NCBI RefSeq assembly: GCF_024628725.1
Contig: NZ_CP102409.1
Location: 2,203,001 to 2,267,000, forward strand
Reading direction: 5' to 3'
DNA: 64,000 nucleotides
Source: Ruegeria sp. YS9
GTDB lineage: Bacteria > Pseudomonadota > Alphaproteobacteria > Rhodobacterales > Rhodobacteraceae
The position numbers and the translations under genes are program-made. A model generated the notes under the pieces. It was not told the DNA's origin. It searched no databases and saw only the letters and a list, made by a program, of their open reading frames with translations. This document shows positions 16,292 to 24,353 of this stretch, piece by piece (position 1 is the first letter of the stretch; the number at the start of each line of letters is the position of its first letter).

Positions 16292-17779
16292 TTACCACCA
16301 TTTCCCGGGCTTGGCCACAAAACCGGCCGCATTTTCCAGCGCATAGGCGGTGTTGAGCAGATCGCCTTCTTCCCAAGGACGCCCGATCAGTTGCAATCCC
16401 AGCGGAAGGCCTTGTGTGTCCAGCCCTGCGGGGACCGAGATACCGGGCAAACCGGCCAGGTTCACAGTCACTGTAAAGACGTCGTTCAAATACATTTGAA
16501 CTGGATCTGCTTCGGTCATTTCGCCCAGACCGAAGGCTGCCGATGGGGTTGCCGGGGTCAGGATGGCGTCGACCCCGGCCGCGAACACGTCTTCGAAGTC
16601 TTTCTTGATCAGCGTGCGCACCTTGCGGGCACGGTTGTAATAGGCGTCGTAGAAACCAGCCGACAGAACATAGGTACCGACCATGACCCGGCGCTGCACT
16701 TCGTGACCAAAGCCCTCGGCGCGGGTCTTTTCATACATCTCGGTGATGCCATCCCCCTGCGCCAACTGCGCACGATGCCCATAGCGGACACCGTCATAGC
16801 GGGCGAGGTTCGAAGACGCCTCGGCCGGGGCGATCACATAGTAGGCAGGCAGCGCATACTTGGTGTGCGGCAGCGAGATATCGACGATCTCGGCCCCCGC
16901 ATCCTTCAGCATCGCGGCACCGTCGGCCCAGAGCTTTTCGATCTCGGCGGGCATGCCGTCCATGCGGTATTCCTTGGGGATACCGATCTTCTTGCCCTTG
17001 ATGTCTCCGGTCAGCATCGCTTCGAAATTCGGGACGGCCAGGTCCGCACTGGTCGAATCCTTGGCGTCATGACCGCACATGGTTTCCAGCATGATCGCGG
17101 CGTCGCGGACATTCTTGGTCATCGGCCCGGCCTGATCCAGCGAGGATGCAAAGGCAACAATGCCCCAACGAGAGCAGCGACCATAAGTCGGCTTGATGCC
17201 GGTGATGCCGACAAAAGCCGCGGGCTGGCGGATGGAACCGCCGGTATCGGTGCCCGTTGCCGCAAGGCACAGATCGGCAGCAACGGCCGCCGCCGACCCG
17301 CCGGACGAGCCACCCGGCGTCAGCTGCGTATCATCGTTGCCACGACGCCAAGGGCTGACGGCATTGCCATAGACCGATGTTTCGTTGGACGACCCCATGG
17401 CGAATTCGTCCATGTTCAGCTTGCCCAGCATAACGGCACCTGCGTCAGCCAGTTGCTGTGAAACAGTGGATTCGTATTCCGGCTTGAATCCTTCAAGAAT
17501 GCCCGACGCGGCTTGCGACGGCACGCCCTTGGTGCAGAACAGGTCCTTGATGCCGATCGGCAGGCCACACATTGACGGAGCGTCGCCACCTTTGATCCGT
17601 TCATCCGCCGCCTTGGCGCGTTCCATCGCGATCTCAGGCGTCTTGTGGACGAATGCGTTCAGCGCATCTGCTTCATCAATGGCTTTCAGGCAGGCGTCTG
17701 TCAGCTCAACAGAAGTGACGTCGCCGGCTCGCAATGCGTCGCGGGCCTCGGCCAGGCCCATTTTGTTCAGATCGCTCAT
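16292..17779 (-). CDS. gatA: Glutamyl-tRNA(Gln) amidotransferase subunit A
   Basis: This 495-aa amidase-signature enzyme releases ammonia from glutamine for conversion of Glu-tRNA(Gln) to Gln-tRNA(Gln) in the GatCAB complex. The catalytic triad is visible: K78 in IGIKDLF, S158 in GGSSGGS and S182 in DTGGSIRQ. The length matches the family. It follows gatC with a three-base gap. gatB is not in this window; in many alphaproteobacteria it is elsewhere. Confidence 0.97.
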   Translation of the reverse strand: MSDLNKMGLAEARDALRAGDVTSVELTDACLKAIDEADALNAFVHKTPEIAMERAKAADERIKGGDAPSMCGLPIGIKDLFCTKGVPSQAASGILEGFKPEYESTVSQQLADAGAVMLGKLNMDEFAMGSSNETSVYGNAVSPWRRGNDDTQLTPGGSSGGSAAAVAADLCLAATGTDTGGSIRQPAAFVGITGIKPTYGRCSRWGIVAFASSLDQAGPMTKNVRDAAIMLETMCGHDAKDSTSADLAVPNFEAMLTGDIKGKKIGIPKEYRMDGMPAEIEKLWADGAAMLKDAGAEIVDISLPHTKYALPAYYVIAPAEASSNLARYDGVRYGHRAQLAQGDGITEMYEKTRAEGFGHEVQRRVMVGTYVLSAGFYDAYYNRARKVRTLIKKDFEDVFAAGVDAILTPATPSAAFGLGEMTEADPVQMYLNDVFTVTVNLAGLPGISVPAGLDTQGLPLGLQLIGRPWEEGDLLNTAYALENAAGFVAKPGKWW

Positions 17780-17782
17780 GTC

Positions 17783-18070
17783 TTACTCCACCACTTTGGG
17801 GACTGCGAAGAACCCTTCGCGGGCGTCGGGGGCGTTGGCCAGAATCTTGTCCTGCTGATTGCCATCGGTGACTTCGTCCTGACGACGCTTGAGGCGCATG
17901 GGTGTGACCGAGACCATCGGCTCGACACCTTCCACATCCACTTCGTTCAGCTGTTCGATGAACCCCAGGATGGTGTTGAACTCGGATGCCAGCGCCGGCA
18001 GCGCGTCATCCTCGACCTTGATCCGGGCCAGTTTGGCCACTTTGGCGGCGGTGCTTTGGTCAATCGACAT
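17783..18070 (-). CDS. gatC: Glutamyl-tRNA(Gln) amidotransferase subunit C
   Basis: This 95-aa protein begins MSIDQSTAAKVAKLARIKVE and contains FNTILGFIEQLNEVDVEGVEP and a C-terminal DANAREGFFAVPKVVE-like end (NAPDAREGFFAVPKVVE), the GatC family pattern. GatC is a belt that stabilises GatA against GatB. It is the first gene of the leftward gatC-gatA-lipoprotein-ampD operon. Confidence 0.95.
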   Translation of the reverse strand: MSIDQSTAAKVAKLARIKVEDDALPALASEFNTILGFIEQLNEVDVEGVEPMVSVTPMRLKRRQDEVTDGNQQDKILANAPDAREGFFAVPKVVE

Positions 18071-18236
18071 CGGCTTCCCTCATCTACGTTAGGGGGCGTT
18101 TACCCGTCTGTAGCGACAGTCGCAAGACCGGGGTGCCATGGGCAGGTGCGAGTTTGGAATTCCCTCCACTTCTGCGGCCATTCAAAACTGAATGGCCGGT
18201 ATGCAAAAAAGTAAACCGAATAGTTCATTATCAATC

Positions 18237-18266
18237 TTGAAAACTGAACTGTACTGTTCATTTTAT
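18237..18266 (+). promoter_or_regulatory. Predicted promoter with embedded operator
   Basis: TTGAAA (18237-18242) and TTTTAT (18261-18266) are 18 bases apart. The spacer is filled by the near-palindrome TGAACTGTACTGTTCA (18245-18260, 14 of 16 positions symmetric), and an extra AGTTCATTAT half-site lies just upstream. A bound repressor would cover the promoter. Confidence 0.5.
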
Positions 18267-18298
18267 TTATGCGACATAACGCAAACCGGAGAAAAAAC

Positions 18299-18457
18299 AT
18301 GAAACCCCTGATAACAGCCGCAGTCTTGTCCGCCACGATTTTGGCCGCACCGGCCATGGCTTTGGGTATCGACACAAGCAACCTGACACGCACGTTGACC
18401 TTCCCGTCCCCTATCGCGGAACCGGTCACACAGGATCAGGTTAAACCTGCCAAGTAA
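18299..18457 (+). CDS. Small secreted protein, 52 aa, unknown
   Basis: ATG 18299 follows CGGAGAAAA. The protein is a signal peptide (MKPLITAAVLSATILAAPAMA) plus about 31 mature residues, LGIDTSNLTRTLTFPSP and IAEPVTQDQVKPAK. It is flanked by a promoter with a palindrome and by a strong terminator, so it forms its own transcription unit. I do not recognise a family. It is likely periplasmic. A real gene is favoured by the clean signal peptide, ribosome site and terminator. Confidence 0.65.
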   Translation: MKPLITAAVLSATILAAPAMALGIDTSNLTRTLTFPSPIAEPVTQDQVKPAK

Positions 18458-18468
18458 AGCGCAGGTCC

Positions 18469-18508
18469 CGGCCGGGTCAGATATCCCCTCTCTGACCCGG
18501 CCGTTTTT
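18469..18508 (+). terminator. Rho-independent terminator of the small secreted protein gene
   Basis: CGGCCGGGTCAGA (18469-18481) pairs with TCTGACCCGGCCG (18491-18503), a 13-bp perfect stem followed by TTTTT. Confidence 0.9.
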
Positions 18509-18613
18509 CATTTTCGAGGATGCACATCCCAGGGCAAGCCGTTAGCATGACGTCGAATACAGAACAGAACTGCGCCGAGGTTTCGTAGTTCAGGCAAGCC
18601 AGTGGAGCAGATG

Positions 18614-19177
18614 ATGAGCGCGCAAAAACAAGCGGTTCTGGACGCAATCGACGCAGCCAATGCAAATGACCCCAACCAAGACGATGGCCGCCCTGCGGCA
18701 CTGCTGTATGGCGAACGCATGAGTGCCGAGTTGGACCGCCTGTTTCCGGACGCTTCTGACGCCCTTCAGATCGCCGCGCGCGGGCAGCATGTGGAACGTT
18801 GGAGACTTGCCCGCAGTGAATATCCCGAAGGCCGGGCTGGATACCTGTCATGGCGCAAGGCGCAGGGCGAACACCATGCCGACGTGGTCATGGGGTTGAT
18901 GACCCGTGAAGGTTATAACGCGGAACAGGTCGAGGCCGCAGGGCGCATGTTGCGAAAAAAGGGCATCAAGCGCGACGCAGAGGTGCAGGCGCTGGAAGAC
19001 GTGATCTGCTTTGTATTCCTGAAATGGTATTTCCAGCCCTTTGCCGCGAAACACTCGGCCGAGAAAATCCAGAGCATCGTTGAAAAAACGGCTCGCAAGA
19101 TGTCGCCCGAAGGCCGCGCTCGGGTGTTGAGCGAATTTGATCTGCCCGATCATCTGGCGGCAGCCTTTCAGAACTAG
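18614..19177 (+). CDS. DUF4202 domain-containing protein
   Basis: This 187-aa soluble helical protein has the family blocks AIDAANANDPNQDDG, ALLYGERMSAELDRL, QHVERWRLARSEYPEGRAGY, EVQALEDVICFVFLKWYF and EKTARKMSPEGRARVL. The conserved HxxRW, HAD-like H and LED residues suggest an HD-type or metal-binding helical fold, but no activity is known. ATG 18614 is used; GTG 18602 and ATG 18611 are in-frame alternatives close to the GGAG. Confidence 0.85.
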   Translation: MSAQKQAVLDAIDAANANDPNQDDGRPAALLYGERMSAELDRLFPDASDALQIAARGQHVERWRLARSEYPEGRAGYLSWRKAQGEHHADVVMGLMTREGYNAEQVEAAGRMLRKKGIKRDAEVQALEDVICFVFLKWYFQPFAAKHSAEKIQSIVEKTARKMSPEGRARVLSEFDLPDHLAAAFQN

Positions 19178-19248
19178 GATCGGACCAGGGCGGTTTCGTT
19201 GACCTCCTTGTCACGAAGCTCGGAGGACACACGCGATCCCTCCGCGCC

Positions 19249-19920
19249 TCAAGACGCCGGGCCTTTGCCAAAACGGCCCCTGACAAGAGCCGCGCGATAC
19301 ACTTCGATCATCCAACCCAGCATGATGGCATTCAGGATATGCCACATGAAATGCGTCCCCATCGGCCATTGCCTGCAAATTGGCAGATCGACCGCCCGGA
19401 AAGTGATCGATAGAATCAGGATCAGAGCCCCAAGCGTCATCCCTCTGGCCAAGTTCGGATCATTGCCCCGCAGCAGGAACGCGTAGATCAGGATCAACAA
19501 AGGGACCGGCGCATAAGCCGCCGACCCACCAATCCCCGGCACAAGCTGGAACAGGGGCGCGACGGCCGCCGCATAGGGAAGAAACAGAAGCGTACCGCAG
19601 ATCGCCAATCCAGACGACATGCGACAGATGTCGCGGTTCACCGCATATATATAGACCAATATGAACAGCAGGATCGGCACCACATCCGCCAAGGCCGCCC
19701 AAACCCGGGCATGGGTGTGAAACAGATAGCTTCCGATCCCGATCATGGCCAAAATCACGACCAGACCCTTGGCAAACGGCATGTCCTGATCGCGCACGCG
19801 CCGCCACATGATCCATGCGGCTATCAGAAAAGCAGCGTTCGTGATCGCATTGATCGGCTCGGCCCAATAGTCCGGCAACACGCGTTCACAATAGCCATCA
19901 ATTTCTCGAATCCAGTCCAT
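19249..19920 (-). CDS. Ceramidase-like (CREST superfamily) membrane hydrolase
   Basis: This 223-aa protein has about seven transmembrane helices. Family signals are IGIGSYLFHTHARVWAALAD (S, H and D positions of the CREST metal site) and the late CRQWPMGTHFMWHILNAIM, which supplies two more histidines. In eukaryotic alkaline ceramidases these bind zinc and cleave ceramide amides. In bacteria the substrate could be a sphingolipid or another acyl-amide lipid. It is divergent from UPF0173 hydrolase with a 60-bp gap. Confidence 0.82.
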   Translation of the reverse strand: MDWIREIDGYCERVLPDYWAEPINAITNAAFLIAAWIMWRRVRDQDMPFAKGLVVILAMIGIGSYLFHTHARVWAALADVVPILLFILVYIYAVNRDICRMSSGLAICGTLLFLPYAAAVAPLFQLVPGIGGSAAYAPVPLLILIYAFLLRGNDPNLARGMTLGALILILSITFRAVDLPICRQWPMGTHFMWHILNAIMLGWMIEVYRAALVRGRFGKGPAS

Positions 19921-19980
19921 GGAATTTTACATAGCCGATGCTAGGCTGCTGCCAAGAGACCTTATGGGAGGAAAACCGGA

Positions 19981-20673
19981 ATGAACATTATCTGGCTGGG
20001 CCATGGCAGTTTTCGCATTGAAACGCAGGGGCAGGTTCTGTTGATCGACCCGTGGCTGACCGGCAACCCGGTCTTGCCGGAAGATCATCATGATGCAGCG
20101 CTGGATGGTGCGAGTCATATCCTTCTGACCCACACGCATTTCGACCATGTGGTTGACATTCTGCCGCTGGCCAAACACCTGAAAATCCCCGTTGTCGGAC
20201 AGTATGACCTGATGGGATACTGGAGCGAAGCGGAAGGCATCGAGACCATCGGTTTCAACAAAGGCGGCACCGTCGATCTGAACGGCGTCAAGGTGACAAT
20301 GGTTCCGGCCTCTCACAGTTCGACTTTTTCAACACCAGATGGTCTGCGCACCGGCGGCAGCGAGGTCGGCTTCATGATCGCGGCCGAGGGGCGTATGCTC
20401 TATGTTTCGGGCGATACCGACATCATGGCGGACATGGATTGGATGGGGGATTACTACAAGCCCGATATCGGCATCCTTTCAGCCGGCGGGCATTTCACCA
20501 TGGATATGAAAGCCGCCGCCTATGCCGCGAAACGGTACTTCGACTTCAAGACGGTCATCCCATGCCACTACAGGACGTTCCCCATTCTGGAACAATCCGC
20601 ACGGGCATTGATCGACGGATTGCCGGGGGTCGATGTGATCGAACCTGAGGTCATGAAAGCCATCACCGTCTGA
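19981..20673 (+). CDS. UPF0173 metal-dependent hydrolase (metallo-beta-lactamase fold)
   Basis: This 230-aa protein has the MBL-fold zinc motif THTHFDHVVD, LLIDPWLTGNP, VSGDTDIMAD and a final PCHYRTFPIL. It matches the compact UPF0173 family (YtkL type). No substrate is established for this family. The ATG follows GGGAGGAAA. It is a stand-alone gene between the divergent ceramidase-like gene and the converging tadA gene. Confidence 0.88.
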   Translation: MNIIWLGHGSFRIETQGQVLLIDPWLTGNPVLPEDHHDAALDGASHILLTHTHFDHVVDILPLAKHLKIPVVGQYDLMGYWSEAEGIETIGFNKGGTVDLNGVKVTMVPASHSSTFSTPDGLRTGGSEVGFMIAAEGRMLYVSGDTDIMADMDWMGDYYKPDIGILSAGGHFTMDMKAAAYAAKRYFDFKTVIPCHYRTFPILEQSARALIDGLPGVDVIEPEVMKAITV

Positions 20674-20688
20674 CGACAGCGCAGCGCG

Positions 20689-21153
20689 TCAACCCGGCGC
20701 GTCTTTGCGGCGCGCTTCGAAGAAGGCCTTCAAAAGCGCGGCGGCCTCTTCGCCTGCAATCCCGTCATAGACCTCGGGCACGTGATGCGCCTGTGCATGT
20801 GAAAACACGCGCGCGCCATGCGCCACGCCCCCGGATTTGGGGTCTGCCGCACCGTAATAGATCCGCCGGATACGCGCGGCGGCCAAGGCTGCGGCGCACA
20901 TCGCGCAAGGCTCCAGCGTGACGTAGAGATCATGATCCGGCAGCCGTTCAGAGCCCGCCTGCGCACAGGCTGCTCGCAAGGCCATGATTTCCGCATGGGC
21001 CGTGGGATCATTCAACTCGCGCGTCCGGTTTCCGGCCGCGGCCACGACCGTTCCGTCCGGACCAACGACAACAGCCCCCACGGGCACCTCCCCCCTGTCG
21101 GCAGCCGCTCGCGCCTCGGACAGGGCCTGTTGCATATGCGATTTGAACACCAT
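20689..21153 (-). CDS. tadA: tRNA-specific adenosine-34 deaminase
   Basis: This 154-aa enzyme deaminates A34 of tRNA-Arg(ACG) to inosine. The zinc and catalytic site is complete: HAEIMAL (H53, E55) and LEPCAMCAAAL (C83, C86). VPVGAVVV and YGAADPKSGG are typical of TadA. The frame is open upstream to 21393, but that part is antisense to the pseudouridine synthase gene. ATG 21153 gives the usual length. It is divergent from the rluB-like gene with a 61-bp gap. Confidence 0.93.
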   Translation of the reverse strand: MVFKSHMQQALSEARAAADRGEVPVGAVVVGPDGTVVAAAGNRTRELNDPTAHAEIMALRAACAQAGSERLPDHDLYVTLEPCAMCAAALAAARIRRIYYGAADPKSGGVAHGARVFSHAQAHHVPEVYDGIAGEEAAALLKAFFEARRKDAPG

Positions 21154-21214
21154 GCCCCTGACTGCATCAGAAACCCGCCTTTCGCAAGCGCGCGGGATGC
21201 GGTATGGCCCTGAC

Positions 21215-22030
21215 ATGAACAAGACCCCACCCCCCGGCGATCGGATCGCCAAAGTCCTGGCCCGCGCTGGCGTAGCGTCGCGGCGCGAGGCGGAACGCAT
21301 GATCGATGCAGGCCGCGTGGCAGTGAATGGCAAGACCATCGACAGCCCAGCCCTGAACGTGACGGCGAAAGACAAGATCGCAGTCGACGGCAAGCCGGTC
21401 TCGGAACCGGAACCGTCGCGTCTCTGGCTGTATCACAAGCCCGCCGGGTTGGTGACGACGACCAGCGACGAAAAAGGACGAGAGACAATTTTCGACAAGC
21501 TGCCCGACGACATGCCACGGGTGATGAGCGTCGGTCGGCTGGACCTGAATTCCGAAGGATTGCTGCTGTTGACCAACGATGGCGGCATCAAGCGCAAGCT
21601 GGAACTGCCCTCGACCGGCTGGTTGCGGAAGTACCGCGTACGGGTGAACGGTCGCCCGAAGGACGAAGATTTCGAACCGCTGCGCAAGGGGCTGGTAATC
21701 GAGGGAGAACGGTTCCAGCCAATGACCGTCTCATTGGATCGCCAGCAGGGCGCAAATGCCTGGCTGACGATCGGTTTGCGCGAAGGCAAGAACCGCGAAA
21801 TCCGCCGCGCGATGGAAGATATCGGTTTTACAGTGAACCGTCTGTTGCGCGTGTCCTACGGCCCCTTCCAGCTTGGGACGTTGAAACAGGGCGAGGTCGA
21901 AGAAGTCCGTCGCCGGGTCATGCGCGACCAGCTGGGTCTGGACGCCGAGGACAAACCCGACAACGCGCCCAAACGCCCGTCACGGCCACAAAGAAAACGG
22001 CCTCGGATCGGCAAGAATCCCCGCAAGTGA
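21215..22030 (+). CDS. 23S rRNA pseudouridine synthase, RluB/RsuA family
   Basis: This 271-aa protein has an N-terminal S4 RNA-binding domain (RIAKVLARAGVASRREAERM, residues about 9-55). The catalytic domain follows, with VGRLDLNSEGLLLLTND (catalytic Asp near residue 109) and EGKNREIRRAMEDIG. A basic tail follows (PKRPSRPQRKRPRIGKNPRK). It is most like RluB, which modifies the peptidyl-transferase region of 23S rRNA. ATG 21215 is chosen because the S4 domain begins directly after it. Confidence 0.9.
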   Translation: MNKTPPPGDRIAKVLARAGVASRREAERMIDAGRVAVNGKTIDSPALNVTAKDKIAVDGKPVSEPEPSRLWLYHKPAGLVTTTSDEKGRETIFDKLPDDMPRVMSVGRLDLNSEGLLLLTNDGGIKRKLELPSTGWLRKYRVRVNGRPKDEDFEPLRKGLVIEGERFQPMTVSLDRQQGANAWLTIGLREGKNREIRRAMEDIGFTVNRLLRVSYGPFQLGTLKQGEVEEVRRRVMRDQLGLDAEDKPDNAPKRPSRPQRKRPRIGKNPRK

Positions 22031-22112
22031 TGCGGGTTCGGCAACCTTCCCCCTAGCGCTAAGCCCGCGTATCCCCTAAATTTTCAGTGAAAGCTGCTAT
22101 TTGGGGGGCGTG

Positions 22113-22202
22113 ATGTCCGGAAGCGGAGTGCAAAAACTGGCCTACGCTGTGCTGTTGGTGCTGTTGTTTGGCGTCTGCACTGGTTTGCTCGGAGGTCTTT
22201 AA
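22113..22202 (+). CDS. Tiny membrane ORF, 29 aa, at head of the TelA operon
   Basis: ATG 22113 stands seven bases after a GGGGGG ribosome site. It encodes MSGSGVQKLAYAVLL followed by VLLFGVCTGLLGGL, a single hydrophobic helix with one cysteine. The last codons contain the GGAGGT ribosome site of the next gene, whose ATG is four bases after this stop. That arrangement suggests a translated leader or a small membrane subunit coupled to the XpaC-like gene. No family is recognised. Confidence 0.45.
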   Translation: MSGSGVQKLAYAVLLVLLFGVCTGLLGGL

Positions 22203-22205
22203 GCC

Positions 22206-23120
22206 ATGGCAAAGCGGTTCGGCGGCAAATACAGCCCACAGGGAGATGAATCGGAAAACGCCCCACTGCCGAGGGGTCAGTTTGACGGCGCACGGGTCGA
22301 GCCCGCTGGCGCACGTGCGAATATTCTGTTTCTACCCGCCATTCCTTTGGTGTTTCTGTCCCTGAACGACGGCGCGATTGGTATGACACTGGGGCTGGTC
22401 GCCGCTGGTTTTCTGACGGCGGCCGCATTCTTGCTGCGAGAAGGTCTGAGAGCTGAGGCCGCGTACAATGCCCGCAAAACCGCCCGACGCCCTGCTTTTC
22501 CGCGGAAGATATTTGCCAGTGTTCTCACCGGCCTTGGTGCTGGCCTTGCGTCTTACAGGTCCGAGTTTCTGGACGCTGAAGCGGCAGCGCAGGTTAGTCT
22601 GTTGGCCCCCGTGCTGTTTGGTGTTGCAGCGACCGTTCTGCATTCTGTCTCATTCGGGCTTGATCCGATGAAGAACAAGGGCATGGAGGGAGTCGACACC
22701 TTTCAGCAAGACCGCGTGGCGCGCGTGGTCGATGATGCCGAGAAACACTTGTCGGAAATGACGGATGCCATAAAACGCGCGGGCGATCGACGTATCGAAG
22801 CCCGGGTCGAGCGATTTCAGGACACCGCACGTGACCTGTTCCGCACGGTCGAGGAAGACCCACGCGATCTGGCTGGTGCCAGAAAATACCTGACCGTTTA
22901 TCTACAGGGCGCGCGTGATGCGACTGTCAAATTTGCCGATATCTACGCGCGCACCCGCGACGCGCAGGCACTGGCCGACTATTCCGCCCTGCTGGACGAT
23001 CTGGAACAGAATTTTGCCGCGCGTACGCGGAAAATGTTATTGGATGACCGCAGTGATCTGACGGTCGAAATCGACGTGCTGCGTGAAAGATTGCAGCGCG
23101 AAGGCGTCCGGCTGGACTGA
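22206..23120 (+). CDS. XpaC-like (5-bromo-4-chloroindolyl phosphate hydrolysis family) membrane protein
   Basis: This 304-aa protein has a polar N-terminus, hydrophobic hairpins at about residues 39-77 and 100-150, and then a long charged helical domain (about 160-304). The latter contains FQQDRVARVVDDAEKHLSEM and ARKYLTVYLQGARDAT, matching the XpaC family PF10112. XpaC was named for a Bacillus phenotype and its biochemical role is not settled. It is regularly found beside TelA. It is co-oriented with telA with a 29-bp gap, and its GGAGGT site lies inside the preceding mini-ORF. Confidence 0.83.
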   Translation: MAKRFGGKYSPQGDESENAPLPRGQFDGARVEPAGARANILFLPAIPLVFLSLNDGAIGMTLGLVAAGFLTAAAFLLREGLRAEAAYNARKTARRPAFPRKIFASVLTGLGAGLASYRSEFLDAEAAAQVSLLAPVLFGVAATVLHSVSFGLDPMKNKGMEGVDTFQQDRVARVVDDAEKHLSEMTDAIKRAGDRRIEARVERFQDTARDLFRTVEEDPRDLAGARKYLTVYLQGARDATVKFADIYARTRDAQALADYSALLDDLEQNFAARTRKMLLDDRSDLTVEIDVLRERLQREGVRLD

Positions 23121-23149
23121 CCGGCCATATTTGAGCGAGGAACATCCCC

Positions 23150-24340
23150 ATGTCCGATGAGATCAAGAAAAAGGCGGTACAGGCCGAAACTCTGGTACAG
23201 GAAGTCACCGCAGTTGCCCTGCCCGAACCACAGGCCGAGGTCGTGTCGCTGGAGGAAGCCGACGAACCCGTCAGCGCCGAAATCCGCAAGCGGATGAATG
23301 AAATCGACATGGACAACACCAATTCGATCGTCGCGTTCGGCTCGTCCGCGCAGGCCGAGTTGCAGGAGATCAGCCAGGCCATGCTTGCGGATGTGCGCAA
23401 CAAGGATGTCGGCCCGGCCGGTGACAGCCTGCGCAACATCGTAACCACGATACGCGGGTTCTCGGTCAGTGAACTAGACGTGCGCCGCGAGCGCAGCTGG
23501 TGGGAAAAACTGTTGGGCAGGGCTGCACCATTTGCGAAATTCACCGCCCAGTACGAAGAGGTTCAGGACCAGATAGACCGCATAACCGACGATCTACTGG
23601 GGCATGAGCATACGCTGCTCAAGGATATCAAGTCTTTGGACCTGCTGTATGAAAAGACCTTGGATTTCTATGATGAACTGGCGTTGTACATCGCTGCGGG
23701 CGAAGAGAAGCTGACCGAGCTGGACAGCCACGACATCCCTGAAAAGGAGGCCGAAGTTCAGGCCGCTCCGGAAGACCAGCAAGTGATGAAGGCGCAGGAA
23801 CTGCGTGACATGCGCGCGGCGCGGGACGACCTTGAACGCCGGGTTCATGACCTGAAACTGACACGACAGGTCACGATGCAGTCCCTGCCGTCGATCCGCT
23901 TGGTTCAGGAAAACGACAAATCGCTGGTCACCAAGATCAACTCGACACTGGTGAACACCGTCCCGCTTTGGGAAACGCAACTGGCCCAGGCGGTTACGAT
24001 CCAGCGCAGCGCCGAAGCCGCCGCCGCGGTGCGGGATGCCAATGACCTGACCAACGAGCTTTTGACCTCGAACGCAGCCAACCTGCGTGAATCGAACAAG
24101 ATGATCCGCGAAGAAATGGAGCGCGGTGTGTTCGACATCGAAGCAGTCAAGCAGGCCAATGCCGACCTGATTGGCACCATCAACGAAAGCCTTGCGATTG
24201 CGGACGAAGGCAAGGCCAAACGCGCCGCAGCCGAAGCCGAGTTGCAGAAGATGGAAAAGGAACTGCGCGACACTTTGGCGTCTGCCAAGGCACGGCGCGA
24301 CGGAACTGGCGACACTGCCGGTACGGCGGTACCCGGTTAA
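23150..24340 (+). CDS. telA: Toxic anion resistance protein, TelA family
   Basis: This 396-aa cytosolic, mostly coiled-coil protein of PF05816 contains GDSLRNIVTTIRGF, ERSWWEKLLGRAAPFAKF, ALYIAAGEEKL, LPSIRLVQENDKSLVTKINS and TVPLWETQLAQAV, all recognisable TelA blocks. Family members confer tellurite or antimicrobial resistance in some bacteria. The mechanism is unknown but probably concerns the membrane. It is second or third gene of the seven-gene rightward operon. The gene name reflects the family, not proven tellurite resistance. Confidence 0.92.
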   Translation: MSDEIKKKAVQAETLVQEVTAVALPEPQAEVVSLEEADEPVSAEIRKRMNEIDMDNTNSIVAFGSSAQAELQEISQAMLADVRNKDVGPAGDSLRNIVTTIRGFSVSELDVRRERSWWEKLLGRAAPFAKFTAQYEEVQDQIDRITDDLLGHEHTLLKDIKSLDLLYEKTLDFYDELALYIAAGEEKLTELDSHDIPEKEAEVQAAPEDQQVMKAQELRDMRAARDDLERRVHDLKLTRQVTMQSLPSIRLVQENDKSLVTKINSTLVNTVPLWETQLAQAVTIQRSAEAAAAVRDANDLTNELLTSNAANLRESNKMIREEMERGVFDIEAVKQANADLIGTINESLAIADEGKAKRAAAEAELQKMEKELRDTLASAKARRDGTGDTAGTAVPG

Positions 24341-24353
24341 GGGCGGGATCGGC

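Noticed and set aside
16208..17461. 417-codon open frame on the + strand over gatA
   Set aside because: It is antisense to a complete GatA with its Lys-Ser-Ser triad; the translation has no recognisable domain.
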